Below are positions 28,706-39,500 of a stretch of 64,000 bases of DNA, piece by piece. Every line of letters starts with the position of its first letter. Positions within the stretch are counted from its first letter, which is position 1. The position numbers and the translations under genes were made by a program. The DNA is from Chrysaora quinquecirrha (lineage: Eukaryota > Cnidaria > Scyphozoa > Semaeostomeae > Pelagiidae): contig JACTAT010000022.1 in assembly GCA_014526335.1 (NCBI GenBank), forward strand, positions 1,680,604 through 1,744,603, in the 5' to 3' direction. A model generated the notes under the pieces. The model saw only the letters and a list, made by a program, of their open reading frames with translations. It searched no databases and was not told the DNA's origin.

Positions 28706-29238
28706 GCGCGCGCGCAAGGTAATAAAACGAGGAAATACGGAGGAACCCCTGTTAAAGGAATTGACACTTAAATCAATTGACAAAATAAGCGAAATGAAAT
28801 TTGAAATCAAAGTCAAGTCTATCACTTCTAAGTTTATTCATGGTTTATTACTTGCCTACTTAATTTCCCAGATATGTTAGATAGCCCCCCTGTTTTATCC
28901 ATTTACATCCTCCCTGCCAGATGTGAAGAAAGTGCATTATGGGAACGCAAACGCAAACCCATCTGACTGAGGAAGAAAGGAAAAGAGTTTTGCTGTTTTG
29001 CGAAAAACAAAATTATTTTTGCGCATAAAACGAAGTGAAATGTAAATTGTGATTATTAGAACACTAATGTTCGTGAAATTGTGGAAAATAGTTGCATAAA
29101 AAGCTAAAAAGTCTTCTAGTCAGTCGCCACGTCATTCATTTCTGTGTTTTTGAGAAAGGACAGCTGATTCAACAAGCTGCGTGCAGTTTTAGGCCGAAAG
29201 GAAGATTCAAGAATAAAGTGAAGTTTTTATGCTGTGAA

Positions 29239-32200
29239 ATGGATTGGATATTTCTTGTCAAAGTTTTGATGCTGCAGATTTTGTGTGCTGCAGGTAATGA
29301 TGGCTTCTTTGATATCCTTTTTGTACAGGTAGACTAGATCACTACCTGAAAAAAATTAGTAAAAACATTTTTGGAATGATGACACCAGCCATGTTGGCAG
29401 GTATAATGAGCTATCTAGGTTTTATAAACACAAGGTGCAAAATGTATCTCCTTCTCTTCCATTTACACGCTTTTTTTTATAAGGAACCTACCTCAAGGCC
29501 TATTTCTTAAAGTTCCTTATTTTTGGACCTCTTTTTAGGCATTTAGTACAAAAAGTTCCTTAATAGTTCCTTAAGTTTAACTGCGCATGCAGTGGTCTCA
29601 ACAATAAAAGAGAGACACTTGCATGTGAGCAAAGCTTGAGACTACTCAAGGAAACATTTGATACATGCTTAACGTATAATTTATGTTGTTTTCGACTGCA
29701 AATGAATGGAACCAGCTTTCTAATTCTTGATTATTTTCAGTGGTAAAAGCATTCAACATTTAAAAGTTCCTTTATGATTTTCTCTTTAGTAGTATAAGTT
29801 CTTTAAATTTTGGGGCCTTCTACATGTAGGTTCCTTATAAAGTGGTTCTTTATAATAAAAGCGTGTAATCAGGTAAGGAGAAAGTCTTCTATTGATTAAT
29901 GGCTGACAGCATTGAAATTTTTGGAAATGACAAACAAGATATATCAAGTTTTCAATACAATAATCATATAAACAAGTGGGGTAAAAAGTTTCGACAACTT
30001 CATTTTTTGTGGTCCATTCCTTTTTTTGAATCTGGAAATTTGAATGCTCAAAAAAATTTTCACAAAAGTGTTAGGACTGTGAAACTTAAAATCTAGACTA
30101 AGTTTTGGATGCTATATATGATTTCACATAAGAAACTTGATATCTTATGTGTCACAGCCAGTGTTGAGGTGTTGATTAGTTAATCTACTATTGAGGTCGC
30201 AGTAACTGGCCCTAAATACATCATATCACTTTCACCTTGAATTATTTTAAATAGAAATAGTGTCTTATATTCCTTATCTTATCATTCTTTATATGATATT
30301 TTAGGAAGCAAACAGATGGTACTTCATGGTAAAATAAGGCTTGACAGAATGCCTGCTTCCTTGCCGCATCAGTCATGCTTAACTGTCAAACTTGAAGATA
30401 CCAGCCTTGCTGATGCCCCATCTGAGTTAATTGCAAAACGTCTATTCAGGGGTTCCGATTTGAAGTTGACTAAGGGTGGAATTCCGTACAATATGACATT
30501 CAACAAGCCCAAAGTGAACGAGAGGAATGATTACACCATTTCAGCTACTCTTAATGTTGGATGGTGTGCCAGTGGTGGTAGCAAATGGATCCGTAATGGG
30601 GATTACCTGACTACCACAAGCTTCCCCGTGAAAATAACCGGTGATAAAGCTGTTTATGAGGAAAATTTTGTGATGGAGCACTACGGACGTATGTTATTTT
30701 TTTATATATCTTGTGTTTATGTTTTGTTTATGTTGTCTATGTTGCTTCCTGCATGTACTGACAGAAACAAAGGAAACTGCAGGCTAAAAGTGTTTTAATA
30801 CCGGTGTCATTGCTTATCTTTATACATGGAGCAAGAAATGCATATTTGAAGCAATCAAGCAAACAATCGTTATTTTTTTAATGCAGGTCAGGGTTCTGGC
30901 AGCTATACAGCTGATGTGGACCTGCAGCTTGTGCCCCTAGACTGATGTTCAAGAACGAACACCCTGGGTACTGCATTTACTGACCTGAGAAGGTTGGACA
31001 ACTGAGCTGACTGTAGGCTTGTGGAAAATGGTCCCAAGGACATTCAAACCCACAACCTCAGGACCCTGAGACAAGTGCATTGACCACTTCACCACAGCAA
31101 AGCTTTCTTCACTTTTTTAATGCAGGTTCGAATTTCTAGCACCCATGTAGCTGAAGCAGGTCTCCTGCTTGTTCCCCTTGGCCCCTAGACTAACAAAAAA
31201 TCTTGGAGCTCATTAACCCACCTTAAAGGATGGACAGTTGACCATAGGCTCATGAAAAGTGACCCTGATAAAATTTGACACACACCTACTGATCATGTTC
31301 TGAACACTTTAGCCATATGACTATGCCTACAATAGACAGATTTCTCAACTTGTAAGGCATTGTAAAGTAATCTATAAGGCTTATAAAACTATCCTATACT
31401 ACATTGAAAATGAAAAAGATTACTTCAAGCTCTTTAATTTGGTTTCTTACTAGGAGATGAAATTTGATTTGGTCATGGTGCTTTACTCATTTATTTGGAA
31501 ATTCAAAGATTTGATGTTCAAAGATGCAATTTAATAATCTAAAATTTAAATTATTTGGCGTTCAGTTATGACAAGGATGTATCTTTAAATGGAACTACTA
31601 TAAATGTTACTAAAAGCTTAGTGGCTGCTGTGCATATAAAGTTCATTGCTTAATAGAAAAATTAGACTTAAGATTCATTGATGGAAAACAGTGACAAAAT
31701 TTGTCTTGCTTTGCTCTTTTTATAACCTCCTACAAATCTGAACCAATTGAGCCTAAACTTTAACTTTGTTTTGACATTACTAGCTCATAATAATCTGAAA
31801 GAACTGTATAGGTGCTTTTTTAAACTAGTTAGTAGAAAGATTTATATCAAAGGTTAAGGAATTAAAATAATAACTATAGGCCTTACTAACGGCTATAAAT
31901 AAAACAGCAAATAACAGTGAGGTGTGATAGCGAAATCTTTAGTATCAGATATCTGTGTCCACATCTTTGGGGCTTAATAGGCAGAGGTCCTTAGCATTAT
32001 TCAAATACTAAGTGCAAAAACGCGTATAGTAAAATCTGGTGAAATGTGATTTGTGTCGAATTACTTCATAAATTTCTAGTTTTTATTTGTTCAGCTGTCG
32101 TAATTAAATGTTGTTGTGATGTTGCAGGATTGTTAAGACATAAAACTTAAGAGAAAAAGGTCCTGGGCTCCAATGTCGTGGATACCAATCAGAATTAGCT

Positions 32201-35132
32201 CGCCGTCAGTTCAGCTGTCCATCCTTTTGAGGTTAGAAAATGAGTACTCAGGGTGCATATGCTAGGACATGCTCTGAGGAGTGTCAGAGGAAAAAAGCGT
32301 TTAAGCATGTCCAAAAGTGTTACCACTGTTTCTTGCGATTTTGAAATTTTATACTGGTCAAATGCTATTCTATATTAAAATATATATGCAATCGTAGATT
32401 TTTAACAGACGTATCCAGTATAAGTCTGATAATTAACAATTGACTCTCTTTTCCCTTGCAGACTTCCAACCGAAAGTGCATCATCACAAGAAAGACGACC
32501 CTTGCATCAATGCACCTTGCATGAACAGCATTTGCAGGAGTTTTGCTAATGGATCATACCAATGCATTGAAGTTGCAGGAATGCCTTGTGCCATGCCACA
32601 ATGTATGACAGTCGATGGACCTGAGCCTATCTGTGCAAGCAATGGCAAGACGTATGATAATGAATGCTTAATGTTTGCTGATTCTTGCAAAGATGGTGTT
32701 CAGATCTCACTGACAAAAATTCACGATGGAGAATGTTATTCAAGTAAGGAAAGCGTATATCTACATACTCTTTATCTACATACTACCTACTTACTCTGAA
32801 GGTGCTGTGGTGTCGTGGTGTAATCAAGCTGACTCGTGGTGTCAGATGTGGTCGTGGTGTCAGATGTCTCAATGTGGTCAGGGTTCGAGCCCAGCCACGG
32901 TAGCGTCACGGCAAGGGTCGAGGTCTCGATTAGTTAACCTACTTCTGAGATCCTAGCGACTGGTGTAAAACACCATTTCACCTTCACCATCACCTTCTTT
33001 GCCTCGCTAATCTGCTAGACTTGCCGCATGTCACTGTAGCTATCACAAATGAATTAAATTAAACCCTAGTCCTTGAGAAGGAAGGCTAATTCGATTGAAG
33101 CACTCTTTGAAGCAGTGCGCTCTCTTAGGCCAGGGCAAAACGACCAAACATTGTTTGTCAATCGTTGAATTCGCTTATGAAGCCATGTTTGAACGTTTGG
33201 TTACTTCATAAATCAATTCTCTACAAGCAGAAGTAAATAGAATTCGTTTCACTTTATTTTTGAAAAGTTCAAAAACACTTTTTGCTTCACGCAAGCGAAG
33301 AATGTTAGACAATTAATGTTTTGCAGCGTGGCCAAATAGCATTGCAAGACAAACAGATTTCAAATGCTTGACAAACAATGTTTGATCGTTTGGCTAGGGC
33401 ATTGAATTTCGAAAACGGTTTGACACAGAAGAAAGACACTAATTCAATGGGCCCTGTTTTGAGGAAGATGTGGGGGTGGCTCATTCGATTAAGTTATATA
33501 GTACTTAAAAGTTGTTCATTTAAGCAGCAACAATTCATTTATTTACGACGAGATGAAAGAAGCCCAAGCAGAATAGTTACACTTTTTTTTAATAAGCAAC
33601 TGCTCAATAAGCAACTAGGGCTGAACTGACCTTAACATTAAGCAACTTGAGGGCTCAATTGAATTAATGTAAGCAACTAAGAAGTCAAACAACCAAGCTT
33701 ATTCTCTTTCTTGTGTTAGGAATTTGTTCTTCGTTCTTATGTTTTGCATGTTGAAGTTCGTTAGCTAACGTTTTTCCACTTACTGTCTCCCAAAAGTCAT
33801 GTTGTAGGCCTAACAGATGACGATTTTGACCCGCGAAGGCAGGGGTGGCTAGTAGGTACAAAAAATGTTAAGCAACGTTTAAGCAACTTTGAGGGCTGAA
33901 ATGTCTAAAATTTTAAGCAACTTTGAGGGCTGAACGAAAGTCAAGTTGCTTATTAAAAAAAAGTGTATACGAAGTGGAAGAAGTTTAATGAAACAAGTCT
34001 TCATGTATTAGAACAAGCGATCAAATCATGTTTGAAAACATGTTTGTATGCTGATGAAACAATGTTTGAACGTTTGACTACTTTGTGAAACATTTTAACA
34101 AACGTTTTAGCTTAATGAAATTTGAAATCGTCTTACGAACGGAATAGTGTTCCATGATGTGGCCCAAGGGTAGGTAAAACTTTTTGCTTGCCGTACAAAT
34201 TTGAAATGTTTGACAAACAATGTTTGATTGTTTGGCATGGGCCTTAATGTTCCGAATCTGACTTTTCTTAACTATGAAGCTGAAGTTTTTGTGATTTTTC
34301 TCTACTGTAGAGCATACAATGCTTGGGGGCATCTTGTTCTCCACATGCATCGTTCTGCTGACCGTTCTTGGTTTCATTTCAATCTTTTGGATTTGGAGGC
34401 GTAATCGCAAGATGAAGATTGAGCAACAGGTAGATCTTAGCCTATCGTATTTCATTTTGCTAATGCTACACATATAGAGATATTACAAGAACTGTCCCTT
34501 TGGTATTGAAGTAGATAGATAGGAATCTTTTCCCATTTGGTCTCTTTTATCTTAGCCTATCGTATCTCATTTGTTAGTGGTACACATAGGGATGGTACTC
34601 TTTCTGTCCACACAGAACCAGCCTTTTGGTCTGACATGTAGACAGATGGGAATAATTTACTACTTCGACTCTTCAATAAATTTTTTTGGTCTTCCTGCTT
34701 TATGTGATTGGGTCTACCTTTATCCCGTGAGCTGATTGGTGTTCAAAACACAATGCCAATCCATTTTCACTTTTCTGATTGGTGCATTTCGATCCGCATC
34801 TGGGTTTATATTCCGCTTCAATTGTTTCAGTTTGTTTCTGACGTTTATACTTTGAGGAGTGTGAAACGAAAAACGTTTTAAGTATGTCCAAAGATGTTTC
34901 GGCTCTGTAGCCCTAAAAACTTGTGTCCGTCGTCCTGTATTAAGAAATTATGGGTGCTTGTTTGCCTGTGATTTAATTTAGCTTATTCCTTTTTCTACTT
35001 CATTTTATTTCGTGAATTTTCAATAATTTAACTTTAAGGATGATTTTATTGATTTTTTATTGAATTCTTTTTTTTTGTTCCGTTTAGTTTGGCGATGGCA
35101 CTATGAAGAAAGTTGCACCATTGGGGATATAA
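29239..35132 (+). CDS. Type I membrane protein: YbaY/YscW-like domain, EGF/Kazal module, TM
   Basis: Exons: 29239-29293, 30305-30688, 32462-32743, 34311-34429, 35088-35132. They total 885 nt and give 294 aa, with phases 1,1,1,0. Residues 1-18 are a hydrophobic signal peptide ending LCAAG. Residues ~26-125 match the YbaY/YscW lipoprotein family (Pfam PF09619 type): the hallmark VKLEDTSLADAPSELIAKR is followed by the beta-strand pattern PYNMTFNKPKV...YTISATL...FPVKI. Exon 3 encodes a follistatin-like unit: an EGF-like half (DPCINAPCMNSIC) and a Kazal half (PICASNGKTYDNEC...HDGEC). A single span (245-269, LGGILFSTCIVLLTVLGF) is followed by RRNRKMK and a ~20-residue cytosolic tail. The architecture is seen directly. 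The role is unknown: protease inhibition or growth-factor binding through the Kazal half is possible. Bacterial contamination is excluded by the introns. An intronic SINE lies only about 60 bp after exon 3. Confidence 0.85.
29463..29868. mobile_element. Foldback element, TTACACGCTTTT ends, AAGGAAC subterminal repeats
   Basis: The left end TTACACGCTTTTTTTTATAA and the right end TTATAATAAAAGCGTGTAA are inverted. Inside, AAGTTCCTTAT/AAGGAAC words recur at least seven times on both sides. There is no open frame of note. It lies in intron 1 of the YbaY-Kazal gene. Its ends resemble those of the elements at 33578 and 50524. Confidence 0.75.
30160..30245 (+). mobile_element. tRNA-derived SINE, family 1, 3' fragment
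   Basis: TTGATTAGTTAATCTACTA, then CAGTAACTGGCCCTAAATAC, then CACTTTCACCTTGA is a decayed match to the family 1 tail at 32930-32990. The tRNA-like head is not recognisable. Confidence 0.45.
30885..31110 (-). mobile_element. tRNA-derived SINE, family 2, best copy
   Basis: On the minus strand it begins TGTGGTGAAGTGGTCAATGC (A-box-like) and continues to a B box within GTGGGTTTGAATGTCC. The body (AAGCCTACAGTCAGCTCAG, then GTACCCAGGGTGTTCG, then CAAGCTGCAGGTCCACATC) is shared with 8918, 11036 and 31124. It sits in intron 2 of the YbaY-Kazal gene. Confidence 0.8.
31124..31325 (-). mobile_element. tRNA-derived SINE, family 2, adjacent diverged copy
   Basis: A second copy in the same orientation starts about 14 bp after the previous one. 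It shows GCAGGTTCGAATTTCTAGCA, then CCCCTAGACTAAC, then AAGGATGGACAGTTGACC, and decays toward its tRNA-like end. The pair may reflect tail-targeted insertion. Confidence 0.65.
32200..32262 (+). mobile_element. tRNA-derived SINE, family 2, short fragment
   Basis: CAGTTCAGCTGTCCATCCTT, then GAAAATGAGTACTCAGGGTG is the reverse complement of the family 2 body, so this fragment is in the opposite orientation to the two copies upstream. Confidence 0.5.
32262..32335 (+). repeat. CCAAT/TATA repeat, 3' fragment
   Basis: CTCTGAGGAGTGTCAGAGGA, then AAGCATGTCCAAAAGTGTTA matches the 3' end of the repeat at 34590 and 42345. It directly abuts the SINE fragment at 32200-32262. Confidence 0.5.
32803..32992 (+). 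mobile_element. tRNA-derived SINE, family 1, best copy
   Basis: The head GCTGTGGTGTCGTGGTGTAA (A-box-like) and GGTTCGAGCCCAGCC (B box) is followed by the family 1 body and CACCATTTCACCTTCACC. A GTGGTGTCAGATGT word is doubled between the boxes. It lies about 60 bp after the donor of the Kazal exon, in sense orientation. Confidence 0.85.
33128..33400. mobile_element. PIF/Harbinger-like MITE, copy a
   Basis: It is bounded by GGCCAGGGCAAAACGACC on the left and GATCGTTTGGCTAGGGC on the right, which are inverted. Subterminal CAAACATTGTTTGTC and GACAAACAATGTTTG words pair. A TTA precedes it. See the family description at 39804. Confidence 0.7.
33578..33967. mobile_element. Foldback element, TACACTTTTTTT ends, AAGCAAC repeats
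   Basis: The left end TACACTTTTTTTTAATAAGC and the right end GCTTATTAAAAAAAAGTGTA are inverted. AAGCAAC is repeated at least eight times, and the phrase AACTTTGAGGGCTGAA appears twice. It is in intron 3 of the YbaY-Kazal gene. No coding capacity. Confidence 0.75.
34011..34243. mobile_element. PIF/Harbinger-like MITE, copy b, left end decayed
   Basis: The right end is AATGTTTGATTGTTTGGCAT then GGGCC followed by TTA. The left end is only recognisable as GCGATCAAATCATGTTTG. Internal ATGTTTGAACGTTTGACTAC words match other copies. Confidence 0.55.
34590..34915 (+). repeat. CCAAT/TATA-bearing interspersed repeat, best plus copy
   Basis: The order of blocks is TTCTGTCCACACAGAACCAG, then AGCTGATTGGTGTTC, then TCTGATTGGTGCATTTCGAT, then CATCTGGGTTTATATTCCGC, then GTTTGTTTCTGACGTTTATA, then TTTGAGGAGTGTGAAACGA, then AAGTATGTCCAAAGATG. 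The same order occurs at 42345-42505 (+) and 4530-4905 (-). Two GATTGG (CCAAT-type) boxes precede a TATA-like box, as in an LTR or a Pol II promoter. No flanking LTR partner or coding part was seen. Confidence 0.7.
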
Positions 35133-35337
35133 GAACGTCGTTCTCTGCTGAAAAAGACAGCCATGTATAATAGTATCCTTTGACATTCATTTGTGTGTAA
35201 TGTAAGCAATTCAAATGCAGTTTAATTATAGGCCGAAGAAGCTGTAATTAAAATTATGCTGTATCTAAGTGGCTTTGTTTTTGCACAATAGGTTATTACA
35301 CTCATGCAGAAATCCCACTTTTCGCAAACAGCATCGG

Positions 35338-35475
35338 CAGCCTTAACCCTAGATTACTACATTAGTCCATTCAATGCATTAGTCCCACTACTTCGCTCGA
35401 TGTTGTTGTTGTTGTTTTCTACAATCACTCAAAATAAGGGGAGCGTAAACTAGAGACTCGGGTCGTGAGTCTACC
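35338..35475 (+). repeat. Interspersed repeat with (GTT)n core, also at 51935
   Basis: TCCCACTACTTCGCTCGATG followed by (TTG)n and TTTTCTACAATCACTC, then AGCGTAAACTAGAGACTC closely matches 51979-52070 (TCCCACTACTTCGCGCGATG, TTTTCTAGAATCGCTC, AAGCTTAAACTAGACTAC). The flanks differ, so this is a dispersed repeat and not a simple microsatellite. Confidence 0.65.
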
Positions 35476-35589
35476 TTAACCCTTTGTTTACCGACGGTAC
35501 TTCTAAGTGCCAACGTCAAAACAAAGGCATAGCAAAAGCAACATCCATCTATATCAGATTGTCCTAAGGGACCTAAGGAGCGAAAACTA

Positions 35590-35765
35590 CAACTCGTCGA
35601 ACAACTCTGCCAAATATAAACCGAAAGGGTACCCGAAACAAAAAAAATGCTACCCGTATACCGAATGTATGTATACCGAAATCGGCAAAAAAGATGCCCG
35701 AAAAGATACTCGAAAAATCGGCAAAAACCCTACCCGAATGAGCGGCACATATGTACCCACCCCAA
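35590..35765 (+). repeat. Degenerate TACCCGAAA minisatellite
   Basis: Words of the type GTACCCGAAA, GTATACCGAA, ATGCCCGAAAAGATAC, CTCGAAAAATCGGCAAAAA and CCTACCCGAATG follow each other with loose spacing of 8-12 bp. The lack of stops gives a spurious 96-aa frame. Confidence 0.6.
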
Positions 35766-36599
35766 GTATGGAAGAACCCCCCCCCCGGGAAGCATAGCCC
35801 TTAGGTAGCCATCTTCTCGGATACCGTAGCATGATACTTGTGGTCTGACCTGACATAAAGGAGCTTTGAATGGAACAACAATCAAGGATCACGATGTAAC
35901 GAAACCCTCCTAAAGGGATGTTTCTTCCACCCATAAAATTATCAAATAATGATGGTGATGATCAACCATTGGGAATACGAAACACGAAAATCGCGAACAT
36001 CATTTTAAATAATCGCAAAATTTTCGATAATTTCAAGTCGTATTTTCAAACACGGTTATCAAAAGAGCTTTTGCGTTTTTGATCCACTTTCCCCCCGTCG
36101 TTTTTTCGTCTATAAATTGATTTTTAGTCTTATTAATTCCTTTGTAATGCTTTTAATTCATTTAATCAGCGGAAGGTGTAATCCATGCAAAATTGAAGGA
36201 TCAATGCCCCTTGCCCAACTGGCCAATAGGGCAAACACACAGTGACTCCCTACGATTGGCAAACAGGCCAATGTCACTTGCACCCCCCCGGTTCTTTGTA
36301 AAAAATAAATACAAGCTTCAGGGTCTGTGTAATGATTTTCAGATTATTTTATTTTATTTCATTTATTTATTTATTTGCGTCAGTATATTATTGTTAAATC
36401 CACAGTGTATGATTGCATATATGATTGCATATATCTACTGTTGTTTTTATTTATTTTCCACTGTGGTTCCTTTTTATTTACCATCTTGTCAATCATTTTA
36501 CCTTCCATAAGCGCAAAAAATAGGTACTCCGATTAGAAATTTTGTCCCATTTTCTCGTAAAAATCTCAAAAATTTTCTACAAACTAAAAATGTTTCTTA

Positions 36600-39500
36600 T
36601 TATAATTCATCTTTCTTTTCTTCCTCAGTTGTTTGTTCTTTCTCTGTATTTGTTTTCATCGGTTCAAGTTTCAGTTTCCCATTTAACAAATCATTTGTCC
36701 ATTTTTTCAAGTCTTCCAGCTTCAGGTTTCCGTTCTCTGGTTGTGATAGCCAGGTTGACGATTGCTGAAGAAAAAACCCATTTGGAATAAGCTAACTCGA
36801 ATGGTCACTATGTTACATAGTCTAAAAAGTGGATCTTTTCGAAAGACAGCAGTGCGTGATGAAAAGCACAAGCTTTGGTCTGTAAAATTTGAAAAAATTA
36901 GCGGTAAAGGTTAAGACTTAGGCCCTGGTTGAATTATCAAACCCTATTCGTCAAACACTTGAAATTTGCATTTGACTACGTCACAAAACATTCAGCAAAA
37001 CTAAGCAAAATTTGTTTCGCAATGTTTTTGAAAAAATTAATATTTTTGAAAAACATTTTCTATTTGACGAAGAGCAATGTTTCGCGACATTGCCAAACAG
37101 TGAAACACTTCAAATGTTTGACAATGTTTTAATCGCTGGTCGGAGCCTTAGGCTCTGGCCAAACAATCAAACATAGTTGATTAAACATTTGAAATTTACT
37201 TTACCACAAATGTTTGACTGTTTGGCCACGTCCAAAAACATTGCTGCTAGGAGAATGGTCACTATCGCTGTCCAACATTCGCTATCTCGAACATTTGTGA
37301 CTTTATCTCGACGTTTCTCTTTCCGAAAAATTTTAAACAACGAATCTAAAATAGCTTTGGTATGTAAATTAAGATACAGTGAGCGGTGAAAATTATTGAA
37401 GACTTAGGCCCTGCTTAAATTATCAAACATTGTTCGTCAAACATTTAGAATGTGCTTATCAAGCAATGTTAAACGTTTGGCCACGTCACAAAACATAGTA
37501 TGACAAGCAAAAAAGCAAAATTTTTTTCGCAATGTTTTCGAAAAATTTAATGTTTTGACGAAGAGCAATGTTTTGCGACATCGCCAAACAGTGGAACATT
37601 TCAAATGTTTGACTATGTTTTAATAGTTTGCTCGGAGCCTTAGAAGCTACTTATAACGTGTAATTACCGCGGTCAAATCCACTGCTCCCATAGTCGGCTT
37701 TGTTGGATCAATGTTGAATGTAACTTTCCAATATTCTTTCATCTAAAAAATAAAAACAGGTTTAAAGGAAATTCACTGGCTTAATCTAAGGAAAGTTAAC
37801 GAATGTCACATATGCCCATCGTTTGCCTGCGAAATGCGACAACAAATTTTTGGGCGGCATGTGGTCAGACGTCAGAGTCGATCAGAGTTTTAAGCAGGCG
37901 CGAACCGTGCCAACACTGTTGGCCAACATGTTGGCTGAAAATTGGCTAACATTTTGGTACAGTTTGCCATACCGTCAAAACATCTGAGATGTTTTGCAGA
38001 TGTCTTGGTTTGCTGACGTCACCCACAAATGACCTTTTGCAAACATGACAGAAAAGGAAGCAAGTGTTTGTTCATTGCTCGCTTTTTTGGTTGACAACGA
38101 AGAAGAAAAAACCCGTGTTCCAACTCAAACCGTCACCTTTCATTTCAAGGTCTCAGAAAAATATTGACCGAAATTATAAATGGCGCGCCAACATGCTGGC
38201 GATACATAGCAAACCGTACCAACATATATTTTGCTCAAATCGATGAAAATGTTGGCCAAAATTTCAAAGCATGTTTAAAAACAGTAATTGGTAAATTATA
38301 AAATGACTTACCGCAGGGAACGGGTCTGGATCGATCCACACAAAATTCAGTTGTTCGTTTTTAGCCATGCTTCTTGCTAAGGACTTGATCAACGAGAAAA
38401 ACCGGTTTCCATCTGCAAAAAAAGAATATGAATTGAAGAAATCAAGTTTCGCAAAGCGTAAAGAGCTAATGGGTAAAGCGAACAGCCGTTCGAAGTCGCC
38501 GGTAAACGCTTTCTTTACAAGAGCACTTAGTGCTTCGTACTTATAGTTTCAATGTTCATTTTAAGGACGTATTTTAGATAATTCTATCACCCCTTACATT
38601 TAAATCCTCGTGTACATCAGCGTTGCAAACATTGCTGTACCTTTAAGGTCTTTAAGCAATGCTTGAGAATCAAATAAATTTGACCCACATCTTAACATCG
38701 TTTTTCGAATAAAATAAAGTGTGAAAAGAAAAGTCCACGTCTTGTTGACGTTGTTATCATAGTATCCCAAAGAAGTCCACTGAATGGCTTACCTGGTGTA
38801 TCTACTTTTGCGAATACTGCTATCATAAAGCCTTTCGTGTCCGGAGACTATATGACAAATAAAGAATGAGAATAATGAGAAAAATATTGCTTTACAGTAC
38901 ATTGAATGTCTTGAAAGGTAAGTTTTGTATATCAAGAGCAAATAACTGGAAAGAACCATGCAGAATACGGGAAATGATATGTGATTATAGCGACTATAGC
39001 GAAAACTCCTGCGGAAAATAGCGGAGAGATATTTTTAACATGTACTTAAAGCTTTCATCGATTTGAAACTCGTAAGGCCAATGAAACATTCTTTGTCAAA
39101 CTAATTTCGACTGTTCTATACATACATACATACTTTTTTTTTGATAATGCAGGACAGTAAAAGGCAGCATCTGCTGATGTGGGCCTGCTTAACTACATAA
39201 CTTACTTAAATCTAGATAAAAATGAGTATAAAAAATTTTGTATCCTATCATCCCGTACACTCACTCTAGCGTCGCAAAATTTTTGTACTTTTAATTCATA
39301 GCTGTTCAAATGCTTATGTTGGTCAAAGATTTGAAATTTACTGTACAAGAAACGTTTTAACGTTGTTGGCAACGTTTCAAAACATTGCTTTAAACCAGTT
39401 CCAAAACCTCCTAAAAACGACATAACGAAAAATTATCCATCACATACCCAGATTTCATGAAGATTCTCTAACATCATCTTTCGAATAATAGGCCTAAAAA

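Larger units (their letters stand above)
28072..29238. other. Region between satellite B and the YbaY-Kazal gene
   Basis: It contains a degenerate ATC/CAT tract (28105-28345), two diverged satellite B monomers (28484-28705) and the presumed promoter and 5' UTR of the next gene. No coding exon is evident before 29239. Confidence 0.5.
35133..36599. other. Convergent intergenic region between the YbaY-Kazal gene and calsequestrin
   Basis: The two genes end toward each other across about 1.47 kb. It contains a repeat with a (GTT)n core (35338-35475), a TACCCGAAA-type degenerate tract (35590-35765) and AT-rich sequence. The 96-aa frame across the TACCCGAAA tract is compositional. No exon recognised. 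Confidence 0.5.

Noticed and set aside
30305..30688. Bacterial contamination as the source of the YbaY-like domain
   Set aside because: The exon has eukaryotic acceptor and donor sites, joins in phase to the signal peptide and Kazal exons, and is embedded in animal repeats.
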